Source: Sipunculus nudus (lineage: Eukaryota; Annelida; Sipuncula; Golfingiida; Sipunculidae). From it: 64,000 nt of DNA. A program made the position numbers and the translations under genes. A model generated the notes under the pieces. The model ran no database searches. It was not told the DNA's origin and saw only the letters and a list, made by a program, of their open reading frames with translations. Location: contig CM049307.1 of NCBI GenBank assembly GCA_026874595.1, positions 30,171,079-30,235,078 of the forward strand. Reading direction: 5' to 3'. This document shows, in pieces, positions 1 to 12,349 of this stretch (the first letter of the stretch is position 1; each line of letters starts with the position of its first letter).

Positions 1-328
1 AGTGGACTCGAGTCGTACATCACTGTTCCGGACTCTCCTTTGTTAATTTGAAATGATTTATGATCATCCTTGAAGAAAAAGGCAGCTGTAATGTTTTTGA
101 TCCCGCATGCGTATACGTGTGTTTTAGTCCATGCACTTTTCAGTCATATTTTTTATCTAAAAAGCGTAATATTCACTCTTAAATAATACAATAGATGCCG
201 TGTTTACAACACCGGTTCAAGGTGACCGAAATAAAATGTATGCGCTGTTTTACCATCCTGCTCGGAGTCGGACTCGGAGTTCTTTTTGAGTTAAAACGAC
301 CTCTTACGGAAGGGGTGTTTTCCCTTTG
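1..328. other. No gene seen
   Basis: AT-rich sequence without a recognisable exon, RNA gene or repeat. It ends at the left edge of the GGGGCGGATCC element. Confidence 0.5.
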
Positions 329-559
329 TAGGGGCGGATCCAGGATTTAGGAAAAAAATGGGGGGGGGGGGGGGGGCTAGGCCTATAATGAAAACCCTAA
401 ATAAAAAGGTCCCCGGGCCCGGAAAGAGCAGGGGTTGGGGGTTCCAGGCCGCAAAACTTTGTCTGAAACCCTTAAAAAGTTGCGGTGGGTGAAAAAAAAA
501 GGGGGGGGGGGGTCTGGAAGCCCTAGACCCCCCCCCCCCCCCCCCCCGATCCGCTTCTG
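329..559 (+). mobile_element. Short non-autonomous DNA transposon relic, GGGGCGGATCC family, copy A
   Basis: The left end reads AGGGGCGGATCCAGGATTT. The right end reads GATCCGCTTCTG, whose reverse complement (CAGAAGCGGATC) mirrors the left end, so the termini are imperfect inverted repeats. The interior holds poly-G, poly-A and poly-C runs and a stretch (about 438-500) that matches, in reverse complement, the interior of copy B at 27267-27519. CTTTG occurs next to both ends and may be part of a target duplication. The ends resemble hAT-type miniature elements (family knowledge from memory). The class assignment is inference; membership in a repeat family is directly visible. Confidence 0.6.
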
Positions 560-767
560 CTTTGAAACAGCATAGTAATCACGTTGCTGAGTGAAACTGC
601 ACTCGGCAATAAGTGGTGGGCGTGGCCTCACTGACGTCACGCGTGACAGGGCTGAGAAAACACTTCCTGTCTGGCCCATTGTGTATCAGTGACTGCCGTA
701 ACTTTTCTCAACAAACACTGTATATATATATAGTAACTTTATCAAAATTACGAAACGATGTGTTGTT

Positions 768-995
768 GGTGGATGCTGTAACACCAATAAGGATGGCGTG
801 AGTGTCCATAATTGACCAAAAGACGTTCGTTTAGGCAAAAAGTGGGACTAATTTGTCAAGTTGGACGTGCCGATGGGCAAAAGCGTTATTTGTGGGGCAC
901 ATTTCCGGATCCCTGACGATTTTAAAAATGATCAGCAATGGAAAGCGGGATACAAAAAAACAACTAGATCTGGTACAGGGGGCGATCCCCAGTAA
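768..995 (+). pseudogene. Degenerate THAP-type zinc-finger domain
   Basis: A single frame from 768 reads GGCCNTNKDGVSVH, then an in-frame TGA (813), PKDVRLGKKWD, an in-frame TAA (849), FVK, and later SVICGAHF followed by PDDF, ending at TAA 993. The order Cys, GVS-H, P, KKW, FVK, C-x2-HF and DF follows the THAP C2CH domain found in P-element-like transposases and THAP proteins. Two stops inside the domain and a shortened middle part mean it is not functional. No start codon or continuing exon is evident; an open stretch near 1045-1095 may be more of the same relic. It could derive from a transposon or from a cellular THAP gene copy. Confidence 0.6.
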
Positions 996-2100
996 AAAAT
1001 CCACCACCTGCAAGGTCAGCTGACAATTAAAGGATCAAGAAAAGGCCGGCAAGAGCCCGAGGTTCTCCTTTTAATAAGAAAATTATTATAAATTGTTGAT
1101 TTCTCAGTGTTTTGAAATTGCCACCAAGTGGCTGAAACGATATCCCGTTTTCACCTTTTGCAGCTATTGGTCTTGTTACAGCAAAGTTCATCTGAAGCAA
1201 CCCCTAGGCTGGTGGTCAAGACCTCTTGTCCAAATAACCCATTTACTGAGCTGACTTTTGCGGCCGAGCCTACATCAGCAAGTGTCTCTACCGAGGAGAC
1301 GTTCCCCAGCCCAATTTTATATCCCACCTGAGCAGCATATATAGCGCTCGCCCAACCAAACATGATGAAGGCACACAGTGCAACAATCCAGGACCCACAA
1401 GCGCCGTAAAGGTTAATATTATACCTATTTTATTTCAAGTAATTACAGTTACTGCAGATGTGTATTCAGTAATCAAACACAATACTTTGATTATTGCTTA
1501 ATTAGAGTGCCATATCTTACACAAGTTTAAACACGTATAGTCGTTTTTTTTCTCACAAATTCAAATAGTTAACTTTTCATCTGCCTGAATATCATTGACC
1601 AGTGACATATATGTTTTCAGATTCAGGTTGCCAGGTGAATGTATCCACAAAACGTGTTGACGTTCAGTGATTAGTCAAGCTCAGGTTGGCAAAAATACAG
1701 AAGACATCATCAATATCTTCAGTGATGAAGAAGAAACAAATGATGATGATGATGATACACATGTTTATGCAGCTCCGGTGTAGGGAAATAGGGATTGAAC
1801 ATTAACGTTTGGAGTATCCTATTAGAGCTATTTAATGTATATTGAATCGGCAGAGAAATTTTATGTTCACACTCAAAATGCAGTTTCAATGGCATGTTGT
1901 TGCCAAATATGCACAAGCTACCCTGAATATACCTAATAGGACAGCAACAATATAGTGTCATAGGTATTGTGTTGAAACAGCCGGTTCTAAATTTAAATGA
2001 ACTTGAACTTGCATATGTAAGTCAGACAACGTTGGCTCTTCATAAAAAGTGGTAAATAGGCGGCTATGTCTGGGACTGTACCATCTGGGACTGAGATAAC
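996..2100. other. No gene supported
   Basis: Short overlapping open frames occur on both strands near 1128-1363, but neither has a recognisable domain. There is a short (GAT)n run near 1740-1757. Otherwise this is AT-rich intergenic sequence leading to the GPx-1 promoter. Confidence 0.45.
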
Positions 2101-2104
2101 TTGC

Positions 2105-2110
2105 TATAAG
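2105..2110 (+). promoter_or_regulatory. Possible TATA box of GPx-1
   Basis: TATAAG lies 55 nt upstream of the GPx-1 ATG, close to the 60 nt spacing of TATATAAG in the other three copies. The flanks are not similar to the promoter module shared by copies 2-4, so this rests on position and motif only. Confidence 0.45.
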
Positions 2111-2159
2111 TGTCTGTATTGTCTATGTGGTGGCGCGACACGGCTGTTCAGCTTACAGC

Positions 2160-4241
2160 ATGAGGCTGCTGCTGGTGGCGCTCCTCTGGCTGGCTACCCT
2201 GCAGCCAGGCCAGGGACAGCAGAGCGATTGTGACCTCACACTCCAAGACGTGTACGGCTTTACCCTCAGGGGGCTAGATGGAAGACCTAACGTTACGCTG
2301 GCCGACTACGCGGACACGGTCCTACTAGTGGCCAACGTGGCCACGTACTGAGGTGACAAATTAACACCTATAATCAAAGTTGAATCATGTATTTTGTTTG
2401 ATTTAGGATTAATTTCAATTGCAATTCAGTCATTTGCACTCCCTTTGCTTTTATGTTTGAATGACAGGGAATGTATTTCCAACAGCGGAAACCCAAACAT
2501 AATAATATATAATTTAGATTTTCTTTAAAAGATCGATATTTCTTAACTTTAATAAAATTTAATGTTTGAATTCGATAACACAAGTGTGTGTAGTTGACAT
2601 GGTAAAAATAAAAACACTTAAATAGAGCAAGATGAAAGTAATATGAATGTATATTTATCCGAGAAAATAAGATATAAATATGGTAAACTCCAAGCAAAGT
2701 CGACGGTACAGATGCACAGTTTGTTAAACAGAAGAACTGGTCATAAGTACACCTCATATACAAATCCCATAAGCAATACATGTGTATATTGATCTTCAGA
2801 AATTAAAAAAAAAAATATTTGTGTTCAAATAATCTGTATCAAGAATAAATCACATGGTATACCATGCAGCGATTATTGGAGGTGCTTAAATCATATTTTA
2901 AAGCTTGATATTTATAGCATCACATTTTCCCGTGTTCTATATGACTAAAATGTTAAGTCCTGTAAAAACGTTTTCATAAATGGCTGTTTTGTTTCTCCTA
3001 GTAATATTTTGTTGACGTATTTCTATATTGCTAGATTTCACCTATCAGTACAACTCAATGAATGCACTAAAAGAGTCCTATGCTGGTTGGCCGTTTGATA
3101 TTCTTGCCATCCCTAGCAACCAGCACGGTCTCCAGGAGCCCGGCACGGACTCTGAGATCCTGAACGGGATCCGCTACGTCCGCCCAGGAAACGACTTCCA
3201 GCCTAACTTCGTCGTTGCGGGCAAGCACGAAGTCAATGGGGACTCGGAACATGCGATGTATACATATTTAAAGGTGATGACGATATCTTTGTCAGTATAA
3301 TTTAAAATGCGAACTTAAAATAAAAAAAGGTCAGTCCTTCAGTGGCCTGACAGAGAGCACTCGCAAACTCTGATATATGGCAGTCTAAACATAGAGGAAA
3401 CAGATATTTTGGTCATTTTTGACAACTACCCACCGCCTACAAAATGGTTTCACTTAGAATAAGACATTCCATCCGTTTAAAAATGAAAGTTTATTTTTTA
3501 CCAACGGCCAACATGGTGTAAAACAGATTTCTTTATCACCCGGCATTGTGGGAAATTTCAATATACATTTATGTCAAATTCCTGACTGTATTCAAGTATA
3601 TCTAAATATATATGATATGTGATTGACAGTTAAGTCGTGCGAGGTAGGGAAAGACGGTGTTCAAGATATAGAGATTGGACTTACACTTTTATTTATACAT
3701 TAACATGTTTTCATGAGTGAATTTCCTCATTTATATTAAGATTATCTTCTGTGGAAGGAGATATGTTTTTGTGATAGTGTATAGTCGATCATTGCAGTGC
3801 ATGACTAGTGTCCATTCTATTTCTTCAGTTTTCCAATTTTACTTAAATAGCCCTATATGTACGGACTAATGACACCAAAGGCGTTAATTCATACGTCGTT
3901 TCCACTATTGAACTTAACATAATTTTGGCAAAACCTTTATTTACGTCTATGCAAAAACAAAATATGGAACTTCTGCAGTTTTCGTGATCTCTGTGTCTTT
4001 TATTCGTCAGGATCTGTGTCCTGGACCCCTGTCAAGGATCGGAATCGGGTCCCGTTTGTACTGGGATCCGATCCAGAGAGATGACATCACCTGGAACTTT
4101 GAGAAATTTCTCATCGACCGGGATGGGTTTCCCTTTAGACGATACGCTCCGGCCGTCGAACCAGAGACGCTCAGAGACGACATAGACTTTTTAATTCTCA
4201 CAACAGGTAGACCACAACAGAAAAGAAAAAGAAAAAATTAA
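2160..4241 (+). CDS. gpx3-like: GPx-1: secreted selenocysteine glutathione peroxidase (GPX3-like)
   Basis: Coding exons are 2160-2352, 3035-3273 and 4011-4241, with GT-AG introns in phases 1 and 0, giving 220 residues with Sec at 64 (TGA 2349-2351). GPx enzymes reduce H2O2 and organic hydroperoxides with glutathione or thioredoxin-like donors; this one should be extracellular. A hydrophobic leader (MRLLLVALLWLA) with likely cleavage near Gly19, and an N-V-T sequon at 44, support secretion. The catalytic tetrad is visible: Sec64, Gln94 (IPSNQHG), Trp172 and Asn173 (WNFEKFL). The ATG at 2160 begins the leader. Oddities: the residue after Sec is Asp instead of Gly (G|AT across the junction), and the C terminus gains a basic tail, QQKRKRKN. 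It is the most diverged copy. Family assignment is very sure; the exact subtype is inferred from the signal peptide. Confidence 0.92.
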
Positions 4242-4339
4242 ATCAACTATGGATTGGTCTTTCGTTAGAATATCAACTAACATTGGATTATCTAAGCATG
4301 GACCCCTCATCCTGTAGTTCTTGCCATGTTGCCCGGTTG

Positions 4340-4412
4340 GGATAGGACGCAAATGACGGGTTCACCGAAAGGTTGCGACACCTGGTGACTCCCTGATGAG
4401 GTAACGTGATCC
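4340..4412 (+). promoter_or_regulatory. SECIS element of GPx-1
   Basis: About 100 nt after the stop, ATGA (4353-4356) is followed 11 nt later by AAA (4368-4370) and then by TGAT (4394-4397). ATGA/TGAT can form the tandem G-A quartet, GGG/CCC and CACC/GGTG form the helix, and AAA lies in the apical loop. This matches the eukaryotic SECIS plan that recruits SBP2 for UGA recoding. The wider helix seen around the SECIS of copies 2-4 is not evident here. A polyadenylation signal AATAAA occurs at 4567. Confidence 0.82.
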
Positions 4413-4419
4413 ATTGGTC

Positions 4420-5562
4420 GTCAGTGCATTCAGCTGGTGGGTTGCGCCCTCTGTCCGCAGCCTAACTGAGGAATGGTTCATTTGCAGCAGGGTAATAGTT
4501 ACAGGAATAAAGAGGTTAAATAGACTGCTTTTGTTCTGTTTCACTAAAATTCATCACTAGCTTTATAATAAAAAAATACAAACAAACAGAACACTTACAC
4601 AACGCCTCCAAACAATGTTAACATTTTTTTTCCATTTTAAATATTTGAACGACATAATGGTTCCCTAAAGTAAAAGCTGACATATAATGGTTTGTTTTAA
4701 TCTTCAAAAGTGCATATCATGATAAGTACATAGGTATATACAATATATCTATGGTGCAATACTGTTTAACGAAAATGAATATCTAAAAATAATTGGTAAT
4801 TTTAAGCATACGCCAAGTGATCATTCTCCAGGTTTGACAAGTTGAATGGGTTATGCTTTTACAAAAATAATTAATGTCAGTGTACAAGGAAGCGACCACG
4901 TTTTCTAAACCTGTAAATAGGTAACATATTTACTTATAATATCGTCCCTCAAAAGCATATTTTTCCTGTAGTATACTAGTGTGTGAACTGTACGAGATTC
5001 AGCAAAGTCGAAAAGCGGCATATAATAGCGTTGCGGTTTGTGCGGAAGAAAAATATTGTTTATTTAGAGAGTCTCGCCATGAACAATATGTTATGACGGT
5101 AGACATGGCTCCGGAGGGCAGGAAACTCCATGCAGCTATTCAAACCCCATTTCATTATAAATCGGAACATATGTGCGCAAAACGGATATCTTAAGAAAAC
5201 CGTGTTCTGGGGGTATTTCCATTTCCACAAGTACAATGGGGGGGGGGGGGGGGGGGGAGATTCTAGTTACTCTAGTAGCATACGTTTTTTATACCTCAAA
5301 GGAAAAAGGAATACACAAACCCACATGACGTATTTATAAAGGGCTTTTGAAGAAATTGCCTCTGACGCCTGTTGTAACCTTAAATTGTCCACCTCCCCCA
5401 TGCACACCCTCAAGTTTAAACATGGTTTCAGATTATTCTGTAAAATATTACACAAAGTACACATCACCTGCAGTGGGTAATTATATGTAAAAAAGGCATG
5501 GTTCTCAGGCACTTTTTTCAGAAATCACTGCGGGCGGACGGTATTATATTGTTTACCTTTTT

Positions 5563-5641
<79 letters not shown>

Positions 5642-5979
5642 TTCGATAAAAAATCTCACATGGTCAGGGAAAAGAATTAAAATAACAATTTTTTTACTAA
5701 ACAGGTAAAAGTACTACATAACAAGTCACCGTATCAAAATTGTATTATTTTATTTTCTTGAAAAGTGTTTCATATACGGGGGGTTAAAATTGACGCGGGC
5801 GGTGCCTGAGAACCATCCCTTTTATTTTTCGGGCCTAAGGCAATGAGCACGAGTTCAGGTCAAGCATCGGGGGGGGGGGGGTGAATATAACCGTACTCTT
5901 GTAGTGATAGTAAATTGATACCCCAAAAGATTTTCGTACCCCACATAACTGATCTAAAGGATATATTTATGTATGTATG

Positions 5980-6010
<31 letters not shown>

Positions 6011-6022
6011 CATATTATAAAC

Positions 6023-6064
<42 letters not shown>

Positions 6065-7780
6065 GCAAAACTTTCCCAAGAAGAACATATTATAGCATCC
6101 TTGACCAACCCCGGCCTTAATTTACAGTCAGTCCAAAAGTTGTTTTACATTCATTTTAGTGTACAGAATTTTAAATCTATTACTTTCTTTCACATTAATA
6201 AAGTTTAAGATTGTTCATGCAAAAGAAGTAATATTTGATTTTAAAACTAAGATTGGTGAGTTTGTCCTTCATAATTCCTTTTACAAACATATTTACAACC
6301 AGTAAAAATTCTCTTTTTTTGACCTACTCAATCTTATATAGAATCTGTGTTTAAACAATTACGCTCAAAGGTATTAAAATAAAATCCATTTAAAGAATGT
6401 GATGGACACGCAAGTCATGCTTAAGAAGATTGTTGAAGTACCCAGATTTATCTCCTCGAAATATGATAACCTGGTTCGCGAGTTGTTCAACTATTATTGA
6501 TCCGATAATAAATATGACTTCTATTTCAATTTTTGGAAACAGATCACTTCCTAGTATAATTAAAATGCCTCTGTAAATCATGGAAAAAAAGATTTCTGGT
6601 CTTAGAGCTAGAAATGAAAATGTCCTCGAATAACTCTAACAAGTAACTTTATTCAAGCCAAACCCCGAATATCAAAAAGTGTCTTAATTCCGTCTGCATG
6701 CAGAAACTCTGAATCTGCCGGTCATTGGGTCACAATTTACAGTGTATTGGTTGATGCTGGATGTAGGATAGTTACGTCAACATTAAATGTCTGTCGAAAT
6801 GTTCCATCGGGAAAAAGACAATTACAACAAGAGACTGTAGTTTATTTATAAGCATGCAAGGGGCGTTTTAAATGACAGTTTTTTTCTCAGAACATCATAT
6901 CTTAATTTCTACTGCATTGAACATTGATAATGGACCTTTATTTTGTCATATCTTGTTATACAAACAGTTCCTCATGGGTTGTGCTAAGACTGATGATATG
7001 CTATTTGTATTATTCGTGATGTGTTCCAGTTATAGTTTTAGCTCAGTAAGGCAACGTAAACATATCAGTAACCGAAGTCTCACATAAACCGCTTCTTTCC
7101 TCGAAATTAGTTGAAGAAAATAAGATCCTTAATTTGGCAAATTTTATATTAAGTTGTAGAAACTTCCGATGTTGACTCTTTCATATTGGCTCTCATTGGT
7201 CGTTTGAGCTAAAGGACGGAATTCAAAGGCATTTGCATTGATTCATGGATATATTTTGGAGTACACATCTTATATGTTATGTTGTACTGTATATTTGTGT
7301 ATATATTTTTGATTACACATTTTAAATTTTATGTTGTACTGTTATTTTTAGATGTATGGAAAGTGTACTGTTAAGAAAACAACACTTGTTAATGTCAAAG
7401 TTTATCAAATTCCTTGTTATTAACAACATAAAGCGACCTGAATTTGAGACTTAATTATGTGAGAAATAGAAGATAGTCAAGGTTTACTTGGAAGTGTATC
7501 ATCGCCTATTTTTTCTAATATGTAGATAAAAATTCAATACACTTTAAAAACGGTTATTGGCCATAACTCGAGAGTTTATTCTGTGTCATTCAGAATCACC
7601 AAAGTAAATTCTTGTTATTGTCTGTGATAATATGCTAAATAATAATAATTACATGTCATGTGTTTGAGAAATTTGCACTTTTCTATGTGTCGTTGTGCTA
7701 CTATAATTAATCTATTATGAAATCATAGATACACGTGCGGTAACACTCATGACCTAATAAAGCTCTCGCTGAGGTCACCA
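4420..7780. other. Intergenic, GPx-1 to GPx-2; microsatellites only
   Basis: No gene is supported. Contents: the GPx-1 3' end with AATAAA at 4567, poly-G at 5238-5257, a (TA)n-(TG)n compound microsatellite at 5566-5641, poly-G near 5871-5881 and interrupted (TA)n at 5980-6062. The 4979-5194 open frame (71 codons) has no recognisable domain. Confidence 0.55.
5566..5641. repeat. Compound (TA)n(TG)n microsatellite
   Basis: Uninterrupted TA dinucleotides change to TG dinucleotides near 5617. Confidence 0.95.
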
Positions 7781-7784
7781 ATGT

Positions 7785-7839
7785 CACGTGCTGGTCTGAC
7801 GAAAAAACCCACCTCTACCCTAGGGTTATTTTATATAAG
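7785..7839 (+). promoter_or_regulatory. GPx-2 promoter: E-box and TATA box
   Basis: CACGTG (7785-7790) lies 47 nt upstream of TATATAAG (7832-7839), which is 60 nt before the ATG at 7892. The sequence from TATA to ATG is nearly identical in GPx-3 and GPx-4, so the promoter is intact although the gene body is broken. Transcription would be expected to start near 7860 by TATA geometry (inference). Confidence 0.7.
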
Positions 7840-9009
7840 GATTTCCCATACTGTCTTGTTCCACAGAGCGACGACTGTGCCAGGCTTCCCCATGAAGCTC
7901 TTGTTGGCGCCGCTCCTTTGGCTGGCCACACTGAGGTCAGCCCACGGACAGCTAGATTCACACAGCACGTGCGACCGACCATCCACAGACATATACGGCT
8001 ACTACCTATCAAGTCTAGATGGAACAAGAAACATTACACTCGACAGCTTCAGGAACCAAGTAAAGTACCTCCGTGTCAGTCTGTCTGTCGCAATTTTTTT
8101 ACCTGGATCATGATCTAAGAAGCGATTCGCCCTTGGACATTTGAGAGTTTATTAAACTTTGTAGTTGATTCGGTTGCAGATCTTGACAAAGAATCAGTTC
8201 GGGCGTATTTGTGCATCTGTTACCAAACATGTATCTGTCCTTGTGCTGTCATCTTTGGGAGGAAGTCGGTACTAATGTCAGTAGCACCTGAAGTGCTGCC
8301 ATGGCAGGGTTTACACCTTTGGCATGGTTTGTACCCCTATGCACCATGCAATAAACTATTTGACTATAGGACAGGGTGTGTTGGCTATTAACGTGGATTC
8401 CCTGCACTGTTTGCATAGCAATCAAGGCACAAAGTCCAAGAGCAATTTTGAGCTGTGAATTGCACCCTGCTCCAAAGATCACATTAAATGATTATTCAAT
8501 TGAAATATTAAACATAAGTTATTCAACAGATTTATCACGACTGACTTAATATCACAGGTTGAGAACTGTTCTCTATTCATATACTGTGTTATTGCAAATT
8601 TATAAGTAATGTTTGATTTCCCATGGATCTGCAAACTGCAGTTGAAATCCCTTTATTATGATCAAATTAAAATGATCATAAAACTGAAACATTGATTATG
8701 AAATATAATTTATCTCTACATGTAATAAAAAAAAAATTACCATTATTATGATAATGCATTATGCATAGTGGTTTTCCTGTAGACCTTAAAGTCTCCATGG
8801 ATATATAAACATCAGAATTACTGATTATATTATTTTTTTAAAATTGATAGCCAGTTGTATTCATTTAAAATATCTTTATTGTGCCCATTAATGATCTTTA
8901 AAATAATAATGTCAGAGGTGTTGTTCTTTGGCCAGACTAAATTTGATATTTAAATATTAAAATACCCCTTCAAACGACAAGTTATGTTATAAGTTTTGAG
9001 TTATATCTT

Positions 9010-9600
9010 TTTAGCGCAGCTGACTGTAAGTCATCTGAGCTATAGTGATCACTCTTCGTCCGTCGTCCGTCTGTCTGTCTGTCCGTCTGTCCGTCTGTCC
9101 GTCTGTATGTCCGTCTGTCCGTTTACCAGGCACAAATCGTAACCGCTGGATCTAGAATCTTGTAACTTGACATTCTGAGAGGTCCATGAAAAATCTCCTT
9201 GGAAACCAGAAATTAGGTCTCTGTTACCCATATCCTTCGAGCTATGTGGCCCCAAAGTACCCCGCAGATATTCAAAAAACTTCATACAAAAACTTCAATG
9301 TCTCATTAACTGCATCACTGATGGTCATGATTTTTTGCATACATATTGATCATGAGATGTTCCATCAGTTCCTATAGACTGGTGGCGCCATCTGTATTTT
9401 TCGATTTTTTTAATGATTTTTTTTCTCTATTTTGGAGACCTTTAAAAATGTGAACATCTGTTAACAGGGCACAAATCGTAAAGACTGGACCTAGAATCTT
9501 CATTCTTTACACAGTGAGAGACCAATGAAAAGTCTCCATGGAAACCAGAAATTAGGTCTCTGTTACCCATATCCTTCGAGCTATGGGGCCATCAATGATT
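9010..9600 (-). mobile_element. Repeat-family F1 fragment with (CCGT/CTGT)n, reverse orientation, in GPx-2 intron 1
   Basis: It starts with TTTTTAGCGCAGCTGACTG, related to the reverse complement of the right ends at 48640-48660 and 58760-58797, followed by CCGTCTGT-type repeats (9058-9124). Within it, two ~75 bp direct repeats (about 9168-9243 and 9515-9592) contain the same GAAACCAGAAATTAGGTCTC core. Inferred to be a truncated copy of the same non-autonomous element family. Confidence 0.6.
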
Positions 9601-9610
9601 CATCATGTAA

Positions 9611-9776
9611 CCAATTAATAGATACAACCAAGCTTACTTCAGACTTTCCATACATATTTACTAAAACTACACTATATATATACTAAAAAATATACCAATT
9701 AATAGATACAACCAGGCTTACTTCAGACTTTCCATATATATTTACTAAAACTACACTATATATATATACTAAAAAT
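9611..9776. repeat. Tandem duplication, ~84 bp unit x2
   Basis: CCAATTAATAGATACAACCA begins a unit at 9611 and, with one change, again at 9695. The two units differ at only a few sites, so the duplication is recent. Confidence 0.9.
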
Positions 9777-11651
9777 TAAAGGGAATACCAATCATGATCA
9801 GTAACTTTGAGCACGTTTCTGCATACTGTATGTGATAATTTTAAGCCTATATTACCCGACGTATTGTTAAAATTTGCATTATTATTTTAACTCGGATATA
9901 AATACTGGTGTATTACAAATATATAACCTGGTGCTAAGTTAATTAACAATTGAAATAGCACCAGTTTATACATTTGAATATACCAACATTGTATCTATAA
10001 TGATATTTTGCCTTCCTATATATTTAATTTAAATGGAAAATAAGGTTAATTACATTTTATATATGCCTATTAATTGGACATGTTTATACATACAAAAATA
10101 TTTTTATGGTAAATGTTTCCAAAGCCTTTATAGTCTTTATACAGTAATTCTTATTCATACAAATGTAACTTTATGCTTTATAAATGTTCATCATTTGTCC
10201 AGGGAGAAACTGTAATATATGCTTTATAAATGTTCATCATCTGCCCAGTGACAATGTCCATTTTGCAGTGATTATAAACAATTTGTAAGGTATATGGGTT
10301 TTTCACAAATTCAGTTAACTGCATTTACTTGACTTACTGCTCTGCTTGTATCATAATTGTGCAATCAATCAGTTGAGGGCTAGCCTATACACATTCTCCT
10401 CTAACTAACTAGTCTGCGGCTATGGCTTTGGGGTGCAAACGATGCCGAGGGTGCAAATCATGCCTTGATAGCTCTTCAGCCCCTACTCACATATGTTACT
10501 TATTAAGAATATTCGTCCATGAAACATGCATATAAATGTTAATTGCCTCCCTTTTGTATAATTTCGATGCGATGTGCCTTAAATTGCAAGAGATCTTAGC
10601 TAGTTAATGTTATACTCACTAAATGGTGATCCTTGCCCTCGAACTTGCGATTGGCTGTTGCAGAAAAAAAAGCAAAAGTTTGTTACGTCAGACATAGCAT
10701 TGCTTAAGTCTTTTTGACCTGTGCAACTTAAGCGACACCTTAGATGACTACAGTCGACCCGATTGGTCATCATGGTCACCTGGTTGTAGTCTGTATGGTC
10801 GGCCCAAGGTCATCGCCTCTTTCATGCCGCAGCGTGTTTTCAAAATTTCAAAATTTTGACGACAGCTTGTTTTAGGCGAATTAGTGTAACTTAACTTCAA
10901 CTGAAAAATAGGTGCTGTCATAATCTGTCTTTAGGTAACATATTGGAGCTCGGGTATATACCATTTTACTATGTTGGTTCAAGAAAATTGTCCCGTCCGG
11001 CCTTAATTATACAACTAAATTAGAGAGTGACCTATATTTTCTGTAAAGCGCTGATACAACATTATAATACTTTCATACGTTACAAATCACCAGCGCTTTC
11101 GATCGAAGGTATTCTCCATTAGGATATTCTTTCCATGTCCTTGACTTTACCTATAAATATGACACAAACGGTCTTTGTTTTAATATTTCCTGTTAATTAA
11201 GTGTTAACCATGATTATCCCTGCGATCCTCTCTTATATGGTTTTCCGGTTTCGTTTGAAACCTAATGGAGGATGTAAGTGGAATCTGTAGCGGCAATATC
11301 GAGTACGTAAAATGACGAGATTTCGGCACTTCATTTTATTATTCGTACTTCCTTCGCCCTAGACCTGCGTGGTATCTTATGTCTACAGACGAAAGATAAA
11401 AGATAAAACTCAACCATATCCAAAATTTTTGTGTCATGATCTATAATTTATCTGACGTAAACACTATATAAACACTGCATGGGCCATTTTCATTCCATAA
11501 TATGTCATGACTTTAACACATGTTCATGATTGCACATACCTATACTGCTGATCTGGTATATTTCAGCCTTCACCTATCAGTACAACTCAATGAATGCACT
11601 AAAAACCTCCTACGACGGGCAGCCATTTGACATCCTTGGTATCCCTAGCAA

Positions 11652-12349
11652 AATTACGCTCTTTACACAGCGCTTTAACTATAGGCCTAGTACCTATATG
11701 GTAAGCGCTGTTTGTTATGACCGCGTATCCTGAATTGCTACACCAGAGGGGAGCACTGTATTTTTGTCCAATCACGTGAGACCTTGTGCTGGAAGACACT
11801 GCCAAGCGAGGAATACACGGAGCCAATCATGTTCATTTCGTTTTGATTGACAGCTCATCGCCCCTGTAACCGTCTGAACAGGCCACAGGCTCAGAGAGAA
11901 TTGCACTAGACGTGGTTTGCAAGGGCCTTGGGCACATAGGATTCCCGGCCGGTGAGCTGTAATTCAAACGAAACGTAACAACAAAGGCTGCTTGCACACC
12001 TCGCTGGCTGGTTTCAGTTCTGCAGACAACAGATACATGGCTACGCTAACACAGTCATAATGTCATAATCGAATCGGTCGATCATGCGAGAATGCAGAGG
12101 GAGCAATTAAAATTCAACCGTAAACTCACAGGCGGCGCTTGAAGCGCAGCTATGGGCGGGGCCAGGATGCCTGTCGAGTGTTTGTTTATTGGCATCTGGT
12201 TGGCTGCTTGTCGCATCATACGCACGTATTTTTCAGCGGACAACGAACCGCCATCTGGTGTCTAAATATATCATAAACGGTCAAAGCTGGCAGCGTGAAA
12301 ATCAGTTGCTTCTTTAGAAGCGCAAGATTTCCGCTGCCTCGGGAGCGTA
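11652..12349. mobile_element. 698 bp insertion disrupting GPx-2 exon 2
   Basis: The exon sequence ...CCCTAGCAA breaks off at 11651 and resumes with TAGCAACATGCACG at 12350, so TAGCAA (11646-11651 and 12350-12355) flanks the insert as a 6 bp direct repeat, consistent with a target-site duplication. TACGCTC near the left end and GAGCGTA at the right end form a 7 bp inverted repeat. Near the left end an imperfect palindrome (CAGCGCTTTAACTATAGG against CCTATATGGTAAGCGCTG) can fold. There is no long reading frame, so it is non-autonomous. The superfamily is not clear. Confidence 0.75.

Noticed and set aside
2125-2163. Upstream ATG overlapping the GPx-1 start
   Set aside because: It encodes 12 codons ending at the real ATG, and TATA spacing predicts a transcription start downstream of it, so it is probably not in the mRNA.
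9049-9285. Minus-strand frame with TDRRTDGQ-type repeats
   Set aside because: It is a translation of the (GTCC)n-type repeat of the F1 element.
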